A stretch of DNA of 64,000 bases, taken from Saccharomonospora xinjiangensis XJ-54. Lineage in GTDB: Bacteria > Actinomycetota > Actinomycetes > Mycobacteriales > Pseudonocardiaceae. The stretch spans positions 768,982-832,981 of the forward strand of contig NZ_JH636049.1 in NCBI RefSeq assembly GCF_000258175.1, read 5' to 3'. A model generated the notes under the pieces. It searched no databases and was not told the origin of the DNA. It worked only from the letters and a program-made list of their open reading frames with translations. The position numbers and the translations under genes are program-made. Shown here in pieces: positions 1 to 8,937 of this stretch. Within the stretch, counting starts at the first letter, position 1; every line of letters starts with the position of its first letter.

Positions 1-473
1 AGCCCGGCGTCCTCGGCCATGATGCCCGCCCGCAGCGAGTGCCACGGGTCGCTGACGATCACGACGTCGCTCCAGCCACTGTTCTTGATCACGTCGGCTG
101 CGGCCCGAATGGAACGCAACGTGTCGTTGCCTTCGCCGACCGGCACCAACGCCTCGACGGGGACACCCTGATCGCGCAGCCAGTTCGCACCGGCCTCCGC
201 CTCGGTGTAGGCGTCCCCGGCACGCATGCCCCCTGTGGTAACGATCGCCGACGCGACACCGTGCGCGTACAGGTCACGGGCATGGGCGAGCCGGGCCTCG
301 AAGATCTCCGACGGCCTGCCGTTGTACTGGGCCGCGCCCAGCACCACGATGGCGTCCGCCGCCGGCCGTTCGTCAGCCCTGGCGACCTGCCACACCCGGA
401 AGGCCGTTCCCCCCACGATCAGCAGCCCGACGAGGACGATCCCGGCGACCGTCCTCGTGAGCCACCTTTTCAC
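1..473 (-). CDS. DUF218 (YdcF/SanA-like) membrane protein, C-terminus cut off by window edge
   Basis: The GTG at 473 gives an N-terminus starting VKRWLTRTVAGIVLVGLL, a basic head and one hydrophobic segment (about residues 8-25) typical of a signal anchor. It is followed by the DUF218 core: ADAIVVLGAAQYNGRPS, then IVTTGGMRAGD and VIVSDPWHSLRA, the signatures of the YdcF/SanA/ElyC family. Members are linked to cell-envelope homeostasis, but the biochemical role is unsettled. About 157 codons are present and the 3' end lies beyond base 1. The gene follows glyS by 15 nt on the same strand, so it is probably co-transcribed with it. The family call is firm; the function is not. Confidence 0.8.
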   Translation of the reverse strand, partial: MKRWLTRTVAGIVLVGLLIVGGTAFRVWQVARADERPAADAIVVLGAAQYNGRPSEIFEARLAHARDLYAHGVASAIVTTGGMRAGDAYTEAEAGANWLRDQGVPVEALVPVGEGNDTLRSIRAAADVIKNSGWSDVVIVSDPWHSLRAGIMAEDAG

Positions 474-488
474 AACGACCGGCACGGC

Positions 489-1895
489 TCAGCAACCGAT
501 CAGCCGCGCCGCGAGGTACGACTCCAGCTTGTCGATCGCGACCCGCTCCTGCGCCATCGAGTCACGTTCCCGCACCGTCACGGCGTGATCCTCCAGCGTG
601 TCGAAGTCAACCGTCACGCAGTACGGCGTTCCGATCTCCTCCTGCCTGCGGTACCGCTTGCCGATCGACTGCGCGTCGTCGAAGTCGGTGTTCCAGTGCT
701 TGCGCAGCGCGGCGGCGATGTCGCGCGCCTTCGGGGTCAGGTCGGCGTTGCGCGACAGCGGCAGCACAGCCACCTTGTACGGCGCCAGCCTCGGGTCGAG
801 CTTCAGCACCACCCGCTTGTCCACACCGCCCTTGGCGTTGGGCACCTCGTCCTCGGTGTAGGCGTCCACGAGGAATGCCATCATCGGGCGCCCGACACCG
901 GCTGCCGGTTCGATCACGAACGGCCGGTAGCGCTGACCGGAAGCCTGGTCGAAATAGGACAGGTCCACACCGGAATGGTTCGAGTGAGTGGTGAGATCGA
1001 AGTCCGTGCGGTTGGCGATGCCCTCCAGCTCACCCCATTCCTGACCCGACGAGAAGCCGAAGCGGTACTCGATGTCCACCGTTCGCTTCGAGTAATGCGA
1101 CAGCTTCTCCTTGGGGTGCTCGTAGAGCCGCAGGTTCTCCCGGCTGATACCGAGATCGACATACCAGTTGGTGCGCTCGTCGATCCAGTACTGGTGCCAC
1201 TTCTCGTCCTCGCCGGGCTCGACGAAGAACTCCATCTCCATCTGCTCGAACTCCCGTGTGCGGAAGATGAAGTTGCCCGGCGTGATCTCGTTGCGGAACG
1301 ACTTGCCGATCTGGCCGATGCCGAACGGCGGCTTCTTGCGCGAGGTCGTCTGCACGTTGAGGAAGTTGACGAAAATGCCCTGCGCGGTCTCGGGACGGAG
1401 GTAGTGCAGCCCCTCCTCCGACTCGACAGGCCCGAGGTGCGTCTTGAGCATCATGTTGAACTCGCGCGGCTCGGTGTACTGGCCGCGGTTACCGCAGTTC
1501 GGGCACGGCACCTCGGAGAGGTCGTCCTCGGTGGTCGCGGTGCCGGTGCGCTCCGCGTAGTCCTCGGCGAGCTGGTCGGCGCGGAACCTCCGGTGGCAGG
1601 CGAGGCACTCCACCAGCGGGTCGTGGAAGGCACCCACGTGGCCGGACGCCACCCAGACCTGGCGCGGCAGGATCACCGACGAGTCGAGACCGACCACGTC
1701 CTCGCGATTCTGCACCATGGTCTTCCACCACTGGCGCTTGATGTTGTCCTTCAGCTCGACGCCGAGCGGTCCGTAGTCCCACGCCGACCGGGTACCGCCA
1801 TAGATCTCCCCGGAAGGGAAGACGAAGCCACGGCGCTTGCACAGGTTGACGACGGTCTCAATGGTGTTGGCGGGCACTCCACGCTCCGAAGGCAT
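489..1895 (-). CDS. glyS: Glycyl-tRNA synthetase, single-chain (alpha2) type
   Basis: This 468-aa cytosolic enzyme charges tRNA-Gly with glycine using ATP. The N-terminus carries the typical [28 protein letters not shown] block. Class II synthetase motif 2 is around FRNEITPG...[15 protein letters not shown] and motif 3 near the C-terminal half; the anticodon-binding domain ([10 protein letters not shown] onward) closes the protein. Length matches the single-chain family. It stands alone on the minus strand between the sortase gene and the DUF218 gene. The genomic position next to smtB/zur is the same as in Mycobacterium (Rv2357c). The ATG at 1895 is the first plausible start; a slightly later start is possible because the first 8 residues are not conserved. 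Confidence 0.97.
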   Translation of the reverse strand: MPSERGVPANTIETVVNLCKRRGFVFPSGEIYGGTRSAWDYGPLGVELKDNIKRQWWKTMVQNREDVVGLDSSVILPRQVWVASGHVGAFHDPLVECLACHRRFRADQLAEDYAERTGTATTEDDLSEVPCPNCGNRGQYTEPREFNMMLKTHLGPVESEEGLHYLRPETAQGIFVNFLNVQTTSRKKPPFGIGQIGKSFRNEITPGNFIFRTREFEQMEMEFFVEPGEDEKWHQYWIDERTNWYVDLGISRENLRLYEHPKEKLSHYSKRTVDIEYRFGFSSGQEWGELEGIANRTDFDLTTHSNHSGVDLSYFDQASGQRYRPFVIEPAAGVGRPMMAFLVDAYTEDEVPNAKGGVDKRVVLKLDPRLAPYKVAVLPLSRNADLTPKARDIAAALRKHWNTDFDDAQSIGKRYRRQEEIGTPYCVTVDFDTLEDHAVTVRERDSMAQERVAIDKLESYLAARLIGC

Positions 1896-1967
1896 CCGGA
1901 ATTGGGTTCTCTGACCTCACAGCGTATCCGGCGTTGCGGCCGACGGCTCCGGTGGGGATGCGGCCCC

Positions 1968-2687
1968 TCAGCGCTTGCCCACCGGCGTCGCGGAGACGAT
2001 GAGGTTGCCGGAGTAGCCGCTCGAACCGCCGAGGTAGTCGCCGTCGCACGTGACGAGCAGAAGCCGGTGTGGCCCGTCCTGGTCGAACAGCTCGGGCGCC
2101 AGCTCACCCAGCCGCGCCTTGTGCAGAGTCGTCGCCGAGTCAACGCGATACGTCCACATCCCGCCCCCGGCATCGCGCACGGACACCTCGTCACCGGGCG
2201 ACAGCAGGCGCAACGTGGTGAACGGCCCGGAACGTCCGTGCCAGTTGACGTGTCCCGCGACGAGCGCGGCGCCGTCGTCGTCACCGAAGTCCGCGCCCCA
2301 CCACGCCGCGTGGCCGACTCCGTCCGGGATCGGCAGCGTCCCGTCAGCGGTCAGTCCCGTGCGCACGAGCGCGGAGGTGGCTCCGCCCGGTAACCGGACA
2401 CTGCTCGGTGGCTGCGGACCTGGCCGTCGTGACGCGGGCAGCGGCTCGCGCGCGGCGTCCGTTGCCACCGCCGTGGTCGTCCCGGCGCCGATCACAGCGC
2501 CGGGCGCCTGATCGTCGGCGGGAACCGTCCTCGACGGACTCGGCCGGTCTGCCGGACTCGACGAACTCGATGGGCTCGGCGCGCTGCGAAGCACCGCGGT
2601 CCCGGAGGTCACGGCGAGCACGGCAAGCACTCCGAGCACGGTGGCCGCCCTGCGCTGCCACACAGGAGAGCGCCACAGGCGGTTCAC
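1968..2687 (-). CDS. Class F-type sortase with serine at the usual catalytic arginine position
   Basis: The 239-aa protein has an N-terminal membrane anchor (residues about 12-35), a Ser/Pro-rich linker and a C-terminal sortase domain. Visible are the His motif (VAGHVNWHG) and the active-site Cys in LLVTCDG (Cys214). In this fold the third catalytic residue is an Arg twelve residues after the Cys; the second sortase of this window has YRDN there (Arg201, Cys189). Here the same place reads YSGN, i.e. Ser226. Sortases cleave a C-terminal sorting signal and transfer the protein to the wall. The gene overlaps the upstream exported-protein gene by 4 nt (ATGA), so that protein is the likely partner. 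Whether the missing Arg lowers activity or marks a different chemistry cannot be told here. Confidence 0.85.
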   Translation of the reverse strand: MNRLWRSPVWQRRAATVLGVLAVLAVTSGTAVLRSAPSPSSSSSPADRPSPSRTVPADDQAPGAVIGAGTTTAVATDAAREPLPASRRPGPQPPSSVRLPGGATSALVRTGLTADGTLPIPDGVGHAAWWGADFGDDDGAALVAGHVNWHGRSGPFTTLRLLSPGDEVSVRDAGGGMWTYRVDSATTLHKARLGELAPELFDQDGPHRLLLVTCDGDYLGGSSGYSGNLIVSATPVGKR

Positions 2688-3850
2688 GAGCGTGCCCGCG
2701 CCGTCCCGGCTCGCCGGGCCAGCAGCAACGCGGCGAGGCCGAGAACCCCGCCACCGGCCAGCAGCGCCGTGCCCCAGATGGTGGCCGGGGAGACGGCGGG
2801 CCGGGTGCCGTCCTGAGCCACGGCCTCCGGGCCCGCTCCAGCCTGCGCGCCGACACCCGCGGGGATCGCCACCGGCACCGAAGGCGCACCAGACCCGGCG
2901 TGCTCATTCCCTCCCGGCGTGAAGTCGTGCGGCACCGAGCAGCTCACACCGCCCAGCACGAGAGTCGTCTCGACGGTGCGGGCCACCCGCCGTCTCTTCT
3001 CGCTCCCTGCCTCGGCCTCGGTGGTCCCGGTGACCTCCTCCGGCAGCGGCGGTTCGCCACGTGCGGCGCCGTCCTTCGCGGAAGGCCGCACCCGGGTGTC
3101 GATCTCGACGAGCCACCCCGAGGCGGCCGTGACGTCGCCGTCGCGCCACTGCCGCTGCCGGAGCAGCTCGTCGAAGCCGGTGACCTCGCGGATTCTGATG
3201 TCGGACGTCACCGCCTCGCCCTCACCGATTTCCACGGAGGCCCCGAACGGCAGATTCTCCCCTCGCACCTCGCCGCCGGGCTCCGGCAGGCGGACCCTCC
3301 GCAGCACGCCGTCCGAGCCGACCAGCGAGAGACTCGCCGCAGAGGCGGCCACCTCCGGGCTCCTGGCCGAGGCACACCTCGCCGATGTGGCAGCACGCTC
3401 GAACGACAGCACGGTCACGCCCGACGCCAGATCGGTGAGCACAAAATCCGCCAGCGCCGTCGCCTCCGGCACACCGTCGCCGTCGAGCCCGGCCGCCACG
3501 TCGTGGCGTTCGATGCCGAGCCGGTAATTCGGCCCCACCGCCGCGCGTTCACCCTCGGAACCCGGCACGGCCGTCCGGTCCGCTCCGAGTCGCGACCTGC
3601 CCGGGGCCAGCGGTGATCGCTGGGTCTCGCTGATCACGGAGCCGCCCGGCCTTCCGTAGCCGTCGTCGGTGACCGCGAGCGAGGCGACGTTGGCGAAGGC
3701 CACCGGCCCCGCGGCGGGATCAACGGGCCGTGGTCCGGTGGCGGACGCGGTGGGCGGGATCGTCCCGAACACGGCCAGTGCCAGCGTCACCACACTCACC
3801 TTCCACCCGGCACGACCCACACTGCCCCCTCGCCATCGTCGGCACATCAC
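2684..3850 (-). CDS. Exported, membrane-tethered protein; probable partner of the adjoining sortase
   Basis: The product is about 388 aa with a signal peptide (VSVVTLALAVFGTIPPTASA) and no enzyme motif. Near the C-terminus are a Gly/Ala motif (IPAGVGAQAGAGP), then a hydrophobic helix (about 20 residues from GTALLAGGGVLGLAALLLA) and a basic tail (RRAGTARARS). That order, motif-helix-basic tail, is the layout of a sortase substrate, although no LPxTG is present. Coupling to the sortase gene by a 4-nt overlap supports this. The first ATG at 3850 precedes the signal peptide by about 17 residues; a GTG nearer the hydrophobic core may be the real start. I do not recognise a named family for the extracellular part, which contains several Cys residues. 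Confidence 0.7.
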   Translation of the reverse strand: MMCRRWRGGSVGRAGWKVSVVTLALAVFGTIPPTASATGPRPVDPAAGPVAFANVASLAVTDDGYGRPGGSVISETQRSPLAPGRSRLGADRTAVPGSEGERAAVGPNYRLGIERHDVAAGLDGDGVPEATALADFVLTDLASGVTVLSFERAATSARCASARSPEVAASAASLSLVGSDGVLRRVRLPEPGGEVRGENLPFGASVEIGEGEAVTSDIRIREVTGFDELLRQRQWRDGDVTAASGWLVEIDTRVRPSAKDGAARGEPPLPEEVTGTTEAEAGSEKRRRVARTVETTLVLGGVSCSVPHDFTPGGNEHAGSGAPSVPVAIPAGVGAQAGAGPEAVAQDGTRPAVSPATIWGTALLAGGGVLGLAALLLARRAGTARARS

Positions 3851-3876
3851 CGCACGGAATCATCCCCGCGCGAAGA

Positions 3877-3894
3877 GCACTAGGATGGTAGTGC
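3877..3894. promoter_or_regulatory. Candidate SmtB/ArsR operator, inverted repeat GCACTA-n6-TAGTGC
   Basis: A perfect 6-bp inverted repeat with a 6-bp spacer lies between the divergent exported-protein gene and the smtB-zur pair, 42 nt before the smtB start. Arm length and spacing are those of ArsR/SmtB operators. Autoregulation by the adjacent SmtB is inference by analogy with mycobacterial smtB-zur. Confidence 0.5.
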
Positions 3895-3935
3895 ACTTTC
3901 GAGACATCGCAGGACGACCGAGGCTGGAGAGCGAC

Positions 3936-4343
3936 ATGGGGACGGCAGGCTCCGACGCGGCGTCTTCTCCGGCACCCGACCCCGCTGACCTGGGCGAACA
4001 ACAGGAACACTCACCCGCTCGGCAGGCGCTTTCCCTCCCCGCTCCACCACCGGCGGCCACTCTCACCGATGCGGGTGAACTTCTGAGGGCACTGGCCGCT
4101 CCGGTGCGGATCGCGATCGTGTTGCAGCTGCGGCACGGGCCCCGCTGCGTGCACGAATTGGTGGACTCCCTCGACGTGACCCAGCCTCTCATCAGCCAGC
4201 ATCTCCGCGTTCTGAAGGCAGCCGGGGTGGTACAGGGTGAGCGGCGAGGTCGCGAGGTGGTGTACCACTTGGTGGACGACCATCTCGCGCACATCGTCGT
4301 TGACGCCGTCGCACACGTGCAGGAGGACCCTCAGCCGGTATGA
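3936..4343 (+). CDS. smtB: ArsR/SmtB-family zinc-responsive repressor
   Basis: A 135-aa winged-helix regulator. The wHTH runs from about residue 45 (LLRALAAPVRIAIVLQL) through the recognition helix (DVTQPLISQHLRVLKAAG) to the wing (GERRGREVVYHLVDDH). The C-terminal helix has DDHLAHIVVDAVAHVQE, matching the alpha-5 metal site (D-x-H...H...E) used for zinc in SmtB/CzrA-type sensors. The start at 3936 is chosen for the GGAGAG site just upstream; an open frame extends further 5' but is not protein-like. It overlaps zur by 4 nt. In Mycobacterium the orthologous pair (Rv2358-furB) is de-repressed by zinc through SmtB, and the same logic is likely here. Confidence 0.9.
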   Translation: MGTAGSDAASSPAPDPADLGEQQEHSPARQALSLPAPPPAATLTDAGELLRALAAPVRIAIVLQLRHGPRCVHELVDSLDVTQPLISQHLRVLKAAGVVQGERRGREVVYHLVDDHLAHIVVDAVAHVQEDPQPV

Positions 4344-4768
4344 GTACAGCCGACACCCGCAATCGGGCCCCTGTCCCTGGCCGCAGGGCGACACGGCAGC
4401 GCGCCGCCGTCGTCGAACTCCTCGCCGAGGTGGACGACTTCCGATCCGCACAGGAACTGCACGACGAACTGCGCAGGCGTGGCGAGGGCATCGGCCTGAC
4501 CACCGTGTACCGCACGTTGCAGTCCCTGTCCGAGGCCGGAGAGATCGACGTGCTGCGCACCGACTCCGGCGAGGCGCTGTACCGGCAATGCTCGGCACAC
4601 CATCACCACCACCTCGTGTGCCGTCACTGCGGCTACACCGTCGAGGTCGAAGGTCCCGCGGTGGAGCGCTGGGCCGAGCGCATCGCCTCGGGCAACGGGT
4701 TCTCCGACATCCGGCACACGGTGGAGATCACCGGCACGTGCGCCACGTGCGCGGCGAAGAAGAAGTAG
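4340..4768 (+). CDS. zur: Zinc uptake regulator, Fur family
   Basis: A 142-aa Fur-family repressor: N-terminal winged helix (TRQRAAVVELLAEVDDFRSAQELH...GLTTVYRTLQSLSEAGEIDVL) and C-terminal dimerisation domain with the regulatory His cluster (SAHHHHHLVCRHCG) and a second CxxC (GTCATC) forming the structural Cys4 zinc site. Zur represses zinc import and paralogous ribosomal protein genes when zinc is plentiful. It is translationally coupled to smtB (ATGA overlap). Position beside smtB and glyS makes it the counterpart of mycobacterial FurB/Zur rather than an iron-sensing Fur. Confidence 0.93.
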   Translation: MSTADTRNRAPVPGRRATRQRAAVVELLAEVDDFRSAQELHDELRRRGEGIGLTTVYRTLQSLSEAGEIDVLRTDSGEALYRQCSAHHHHHLVCRHCGYTVEVEGPAVERWAERIASGNGFSDIRHTVEITGTCATCAAKKK

Positions 4769-4987
4769 CCACCCGCGGCTCCGTCTCGTCGCTCGGCACC
4801 GCGATCCGCTCGTCCTCACTTCCTGCCAGCTCGTCACGGCGCGAGATCACTTCGCACACATCCGGCCCTGCGGTCGGCGCCGCCCTCCGGTCGTGCGCCG
4901 GGCCCCGGAACACGATCCCCGGATGGTCTCACCGCATCACACGCTCGACGTGACCTTGTCGCCGACGCGAAGTGACGTTCTGAACAC

Positions 4988-5002
4988 GTCCTGTAGCAGG
5001 AC
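4988..5002. terminator. Small hairpin GTCCTG-tag-CAGGAC between convergent genes
   Basis: A perfect 6-bp stem with a 3-nt loop lies 14 nt after the stop of the TIGR03943 gene (minus strand). There is no T-tract, so a terminator role is only suggested by position. The rest of the 4769-5022 gap shows nothing recognisable. Confidence 0.3.
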
Positions 5003-5022
5003 ACCAACGTTCTCCGGCCGTG

Positions 5023-5751
5023 TCAGGACTCGTAAGGGTCGGCGGGCTCTCGCACCTCGCGGGCGGTGTGGACGGTGAGGTCGGGACGGAACCCGGTCTC
5101 CTGCGTCGTCGAACCGGGCACGACGGTGCCCGTGACCGTCAGCCAGGTGTCCTCCGGTGTCACACCGAGTGGTTCGGCGGCCTCGCCGACAAGGCGCACC
5201 CGCACCGGCGAGGCATCGGCGGCGCAGCAACCGATCACCATGCGCGCGAGCATCGTGTCGCCTGCCTCGCGCACCACGAAACCCGTCAGCGTCACGGTGC
5301 GCCCCGTCAGGCTGTTCTCCGCGTCCCACCCGGCGCGGGTGACGAACTCGGTCATCGTCAGCGGCACCACCTCGCCGGGCGGCAGCGGCTCGAACGGCGA
5401 CCCCGGTCGCTGCCCGCCCTGCACCGCTCCCGCCGCCGCGTCGCGCTTCACCGAATCCGAACCCAGCGCGGGCGGCGCGATCAGGAACACGGCCAGCACC
5501 GGCAGCACCAGAAGCCACGCCGAGCGCGTGTCGTGGTGGTGCCCCGCGTGATCGGCCACCGCCGCATCCCGCGCGACGATCACGTCACGAACGATGGCGA
5601 CGCCGCCGAGCACCAGCATCACCACCGCCGCTCCGAGCAGCCACGGCTGGTGGGACGCCTTGACGTAGCGCAGGTAGTCGCCGTTGAGCCCGATCTTCAG
5701 CAACGCACCGCCGAGCAGCACGAGGAGCACGTTCTGCGTCTCGCGCCGCAT
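5023..5751 (-). CDS. TIGR03943-family membrane protein (YcgQ-like), partner of upstream permease
   Basis: A 242-aa protein with two N-terminal transmembrane segments (about 7-30 and 38-58), a His-rich stretch (VADHAGHHHDT), a third segment around 83-100, and an extracytoplasmic beta domain with LTMTEFVTRAGWDAENSLTGRTVTLTGFVV and a conserved MIGCCAADASPV motif. This is the TIGR03943 family, nearly always paired with a DUF318 permease. Its ATG overlaps the permease stop by 1 nt (TGATG). The family is widespread and uncharacterised. Closeness to zur and its metal-binding-looking His and CC motifs invite a link to zinc, but that is inference. Confidence 0.85.
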   Translation of the reverse strand: MRRETQNVLLVLLGGALLKIGLNGDYLRYVKASHQPWLLGAAVVMLVLGGVAIVRDVIVARDAAVADHAGHHHDTRSAWLLVLPVLAVFLIAPPALGSDSVKRDAAAGAVQGGQRPGSPFEPLPPGEVVPLTMTEFVTRAGWDAENSLTGRTVTLTGFVVREAGDTMLARMVIGCCAADASPVRVRLVGEAAEPLGVTPEDTWLTVTGTVVPGSTTQETGFRPDLTVHTAREVREPADPYES

Positions 5752-6758
5752 CAGCCCTCCCCCAGCAGCAACGTCCCCACCGCCACGGCGCAGACCACAG
5801 CCACCCCGAACGTCGCGGGTGCGAAGCGCACCGCGAACGCCCTGCCGAACGTTCCCGCCTGCAAGGCGAACAACTTGAGATCCACCGCGGGCCCCACCAC
5901 GAGAAACACGAGCTTCGGCAGCAGCGGAACGGGTGCCAGCGAGGCCACCACGAAGGCGTCGGCCTCACTGCACAACGACAACACCACCGCGAGCACCGCC
6001 ATCACCACGACACCCAGCACGATGTCGTCCGACAACACCGCGAACCACGACGGCGGCACCAGCACCCCGAGCAGTGCGGACACCAGTGCTCCGAGCACGA
6101 GGAATCCACCCGCGTCCACCAGGTCGGCGCGTGCGGTCTCGGCGAACATCGCCCAGCGGTTCCCACTCTGCTCCGGCATCCGGCGCAGAACCCGGTCGGC
6201 GATCCACTCGTCGCGTCCCCAGCGAATCCACAACAGACCCATCACCACCGAGGTGGCCAGCGACGCGACGAACCGCGCCACCACCATGCCGGGTTCACCG
6301 GGAAAGGCCACCGCCGTCGCCACGATCACCACCGGGTTGACGGCAGGTGCGGCGAGCAGGAACGTCAACGCCGCCGACGGCGCAACACCCTGGCCGATCA
6401 ACCGCCTCGCCACGGGCACCGACGCGCACTCGCACCCCGGCAGGGCCACACCGGACAGTCCCGCGACTCCCACGGCCGCGCTCTCCCTGCGCGGCAGCAC
6501 CGCTCGCAGCGCGCGGGCCGGCACGAACGCGGCCAATGCCCCGCTGATCAGCACCCCGAGCACCAGAAACGGCAGCGCCTGTACGCACACGGCGACGAAC
6601 ACCGTGGACGCGGTGCGCAACGCGGGCACGTCGAGCACGGACGCGAGCCAGGACTGCCCGACGATCGCGACGAGCAGAACAGCGCAGAGCACCTCGATCG
6701 ACGTGATCGGGCCGCGCCGCCCCGGCTTCGCCCGCGTCGTCGCGGTGCGCTCGCTCAT
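5751..6758 (-). CDS. DUF318 / COG0701 permease
   Basis: A 335-aa integral membrane protein with about 8-10 hydrophobic segments. The conserved core of the COG0701 family is visible: LPFLVLGVLISGALAAFVP, GVALPGCECASVPVARRL, and LTFLLAAPAVNPVVIVATAVAF, plus the CSEADAFVVASL motif with a Cys-Ser-Glu likely lining the pore. The ATG at 6758 overlaps the preceding YbjN-like gene by 4 nt (ATGA), and the downstream TIGR03943 gene overlaps by 1 nt, so the pair is expressed with uppS. The substrate is unknown; members are predicted to move metal ions or act with redox metalloproteins. Confidence 0.85.
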   Translation of the reverse strand: MSERTATTRAKPGRRGPITSIEVLCAVLLVAIVGQSWLASVLDVPALRTASTVFVAVCVQALPFLVLGVLISGALAAFVPARALRAVLPRRESAAVGVAGLSGVALPGCECASVPVARRLIGQGVAPSAALTFLLAAPAVNPVVIVATAVAFPGEPGMVVARFVASLATSVVMGLLWIRWGRDEWIADRVLRRMPEQSGNRWAMFAETARADLVDAGGFLVLGALVSALLGVLVPPSWFAVLSDDIVLGVVVMAVLAVVLSLCSEADAFVVASLAPVPLLPKLVFLVVGPAVDLKLFALQAGTFGRAFAVRFAPATFGVAVVCAVAVGTLLLGEG

Positions 6759-7165
6759 GCCCGGACGAGCTCGGCGCGGACCTGGGACGCGGTGGACACC
6801 ACGAGCATCAGCAACGTGCCGAGCGCGGCCGGATCGAGGCCCTGCGCGGGAAACGCGTACCGCAGGGTGAGGTCCATCCCGCGTTCGGTGTGGACGATGC
6901 CGAGTGTTCCGAACAGTCCCTGACCGGCGCGTTCCGCGACGGTCACCGCCAGAGCGGGCTCGTCGGGCAGGTCCCACGCGACCACGCACGTCAGGCTCAG
7001 TACCGACAACCCGTCGGCGAGCCGCATGGCCTGCACCACGCACGGCACGTCAGCGTGGGAGAAAGTCAGCGTCCCGTCGTCATCGACCCTGACGTCGAGG
7101 AAACGTTCGAGCGCACGGCGGGCCGAGGTCAGCAACTCGGCGGTGTCGGCGGCCTCCGAACTCAC
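6755..7165 (-). CDS. YbjN-domain protein (counterpart of mycobacterial Rv2360c)
   Basis: A 136-aa cytosolic protein beginning at GTG 7165, which overlaps the uppS stop (GTGA). The pattern of a long first helix ([16 protein letters not shown]) followed by beta strands ([31 protein letters not shown]) and a [12 protein letters not shown] ending fits the YbjN / type III chaperone-like fold. The same small gene sits between uppS and zur in Mycobacterium. Function is unknown. It is embedded in an operon recO-uppS-YbjN-permease-TIGR03943. Confidence 0.65.
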   Translation of the reverse strand: MSSEAADTAELLTSARRALERFLDVRVDDDGTLTFSHADVPCVVQAMRLADGLSVLSLTCVVAWDLPDEPALAVTVAERAGQGLFGTLGIVHTERGMDLTLRYAFPAQGLDPAALGTLLMLVVSTASQVRAELVRA

Positions 7166-8001
7166 GCCCCACCGCCTTCCCGTGCCGCGGCGGCAGCGGC
7201 GGCATCGACGGCGGCACCGAACCGGCGGTCGCGCTTGGCGTAGTCGAGGCACGCCTCCCACAGCTTCGTGCGATCGAAGTCGGGGAACAGCGTGTCCTGG
7301 AAGACGAACTCGGCGTAGGCGGACTGCCACAGCAGGAAGTTCGAGGTCCGCAGCTCCCCCGAAGGCCGGAGGAACAGATCCACGTCAGGCATTTCGGGCT
7401 GGTAGAGGTACTTCGCGAGCATGCGATCGTCCACCTTGTCCGGATTGATCTTGCCTTCGGCCGCCAGCTTGGCGATCCGCCTCGCCGCGTCACCGAGTTC
7501 GGCCCGGCCTCCGTAGTTCACGCACATCGTCATGTTGAGGCGTGTGTTGTGCCGGGTCTTCTCCTCGGCGTCCTTCAGCTCCTTGATGACGCTGCGCCAC
7601 AGCCTCGGCGTGCGGCCCGCCCAGCGGATGCGCACCCCGATGGAGCCGAGATAGTCCACCTGCCTGCGGATCGTGTCGCGGTTGAAGCCCATGAGGAAAC
7701 GCACCTCCTCGGGGCTGCGCTTCCAGTTCTCCGTCGAGAACGCATACACCGAAAGCCACTTCACACCCAGCTCGACCGCACCGCTGGCCACGTCGATCAT
7801 CACGGCCTCACCGCGTTTGTGCCCCTCGATCCTGGGCAGCCCGCGCTGGTTGGCCCACCGGCCGTTGCCGTCCATCACCAGGGCGACGTGCTGCGGGACC
7901 AGTTCGGGTGGGATGTTCGGGGGCTTCGCACCCGAAGGGTGCGGATCAGGCTCCCGTAGTTCCCTGTGCGTTGTCGCGGCCTCGCGTCCCCTGCGCCGCA
8001 C
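7162..8001 (-). CDS. uppS: (2Z,6E)-type polyprenyl/decaprenyl diphosphate synthase
   Basis: A cis-prenyltransferase of 279 aa making the long-chain polyprenyl diphosphate carrier for peptidoglycan and arabinogalactan. The signature block [27 protein letters not shown] holds the catalytic Asp and the diphosphate-binding Arg; [21 protein letters not shown] and the C-terminal [25 protein letters not shown] are all present. The ATG at 8001 lies inside recO (56-nt overlap). The first 30 residues (up to [12 protein letters not shown]) are poorly conserved, so a later start is possible. The C-terminus ends in an Ala-rich tail. It corresponds to Rv2361c by synteny. Confidence 0.95.
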   Translation of the reverse strand: MRRRGREAATTHRELREPDPHPSGAKPPNIPPELVPQHVALVMDGNGRWANQRGLPRIEGHKRGEAVMIDVASGAVELGVKWLSVYAFSTENWKRSPEEVRFLMGFNRDTIRRQVDYLGSIGVRIRWAGRTPRLWRSVIKELKDAEEKTRHNTRLNMTMCVNYGGRAELGDAARRIAKLAAEGKINPDKVDDRMLAKYLYQPEMPDVDLFLRPSGELRTSNFLLWQSAYAEFVFQDTLFPDFDRTKLWEACLDYAKRDRRFGAAVDAAAAAAAREGGGA

Positions 8002-8806
8002 TCGTTACCTCCGTCTCGCCGGACACCGTGTCAGACCCTAACGTGCCCGCGCCCGGCGCCTCGCGGGTACGGCGCTCCACGAGCGGCAGCGACCGCAACT
8101 GCCGTTCGAGATGCCACTGAAGGAGCGCCGCGACCAGGCCGCTCACGTCGCGTCGCACGCCGTGGGTACTGCCCTCGGCGATGTCCCAGTCTCCGTGCAG
8201 GAGAGCGTCGAGCAGCCCGACCACCTCGGGGGCGGGGTGCACCGAGCCCGGAACGCGACACCGGGGGCACAGCGATCCCCCCGCCGCGATGTTGAACGCG
8301 GCGTGAGGCCCGCGCTCCCCGCAGCGGGCACACTCGGCGATCGCCGGAGCCCAGCCCGCGAACGCCATCGATCGCAACAGGAAGGCGTCCAGCACGAGGG
8401 AGGCGTCCCGGCGGCCCTCGGCCAGCGCCCGCAGTGCCCCGACCACGAGCAGGTACAACTTCAGCACCGGCTCGCCCTCCTCGGCGGTCAGCCGGTCGGC
8501 CGTCTCGGCGACGGCGCTGGCGGCCGTGTAACGCTGGTAGTCGCCGACGATCGGCAGCGCGAAAGCGTCCACCGTCTCGACCTGGGTGATGACATCGAGG
8601 GTGCGACCCGTGTAGAGCTGCACATCGACGTGACCGAACGGTTCCAGCCGCGCACCGAATCGGGACGTGGTGCGGCGCACCCCCTTCGCCACGGCGCGGA
8701 CCTTGCCGTGCCGCCGGGTGAGCAGGGTGATGATGCGATCGGCCTCACCGAGCTTGTGGACCCGCAACACCACGCCGGTGTCCCGATACAGACTCACGGA
8801 CCCCAT
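7946..8806 (-). CDS. recO: DNA repair protein RecO
   Basis: RecO loads RecA on SSB-coated DNA in the RecFOR pathway and anneals strands. The N-terminal OB fold ([39 protein letters not shown]) is followed by a helical domain and a Cys4 zinc site (CARCGERG ... CPRC). At 286 aa it is somewhat longer than usual because of a polar tail of about 40 residues after [15 protein letters not shown]. That tail overlaps the start of uppS, so the last part may be dispensable. First gene of the recO-uppS operon on the minus strand. Confidence 0.95.
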   Translation of the reverse strand: MGSVSLYRDTGVVLRVHKLGEADRIITLLTRRHGKVRAVAKGVRRTTSRFGARLEPFGHVDVQLYTGRTLDVITQVETVDAFALPIVGDYQRYTAASAVAETADRLTAEEGEPVLKLYLLVVGALRALAEGRRDASLVLDAFLLRSMAFAGWAPAIAECARCGERGPHAAFNIAAGGSLCPRCRVPGSVHPAPEVVGLLDALLHGDWDIAEGSTHGVRRDVSGLVAALLQWHLERQLRSLPLVERRTREAPGAGTLGSDTVSGETEVTSAAQGTRGRDNAQGTTGA

Positions 8807-8937
8807 CGTCCCACGTGGGTCGGACGCGCAGGCGAGTCAGGCCCATCGCTCCGTTGCGCCTGTCGCCCACCGCGGCGTCATGCTCCTCGCGGACACGGCA
8901 TCTCGCCCGTCACCGCGACGGAGCGCGGACACGGCGC

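Noticed and set aside
4728-4913. Small open frame on the minus strand after zur
   Set aside because: Overlaps the zur end, no ribosome site, Arg/Glu-rich composition with no family character.
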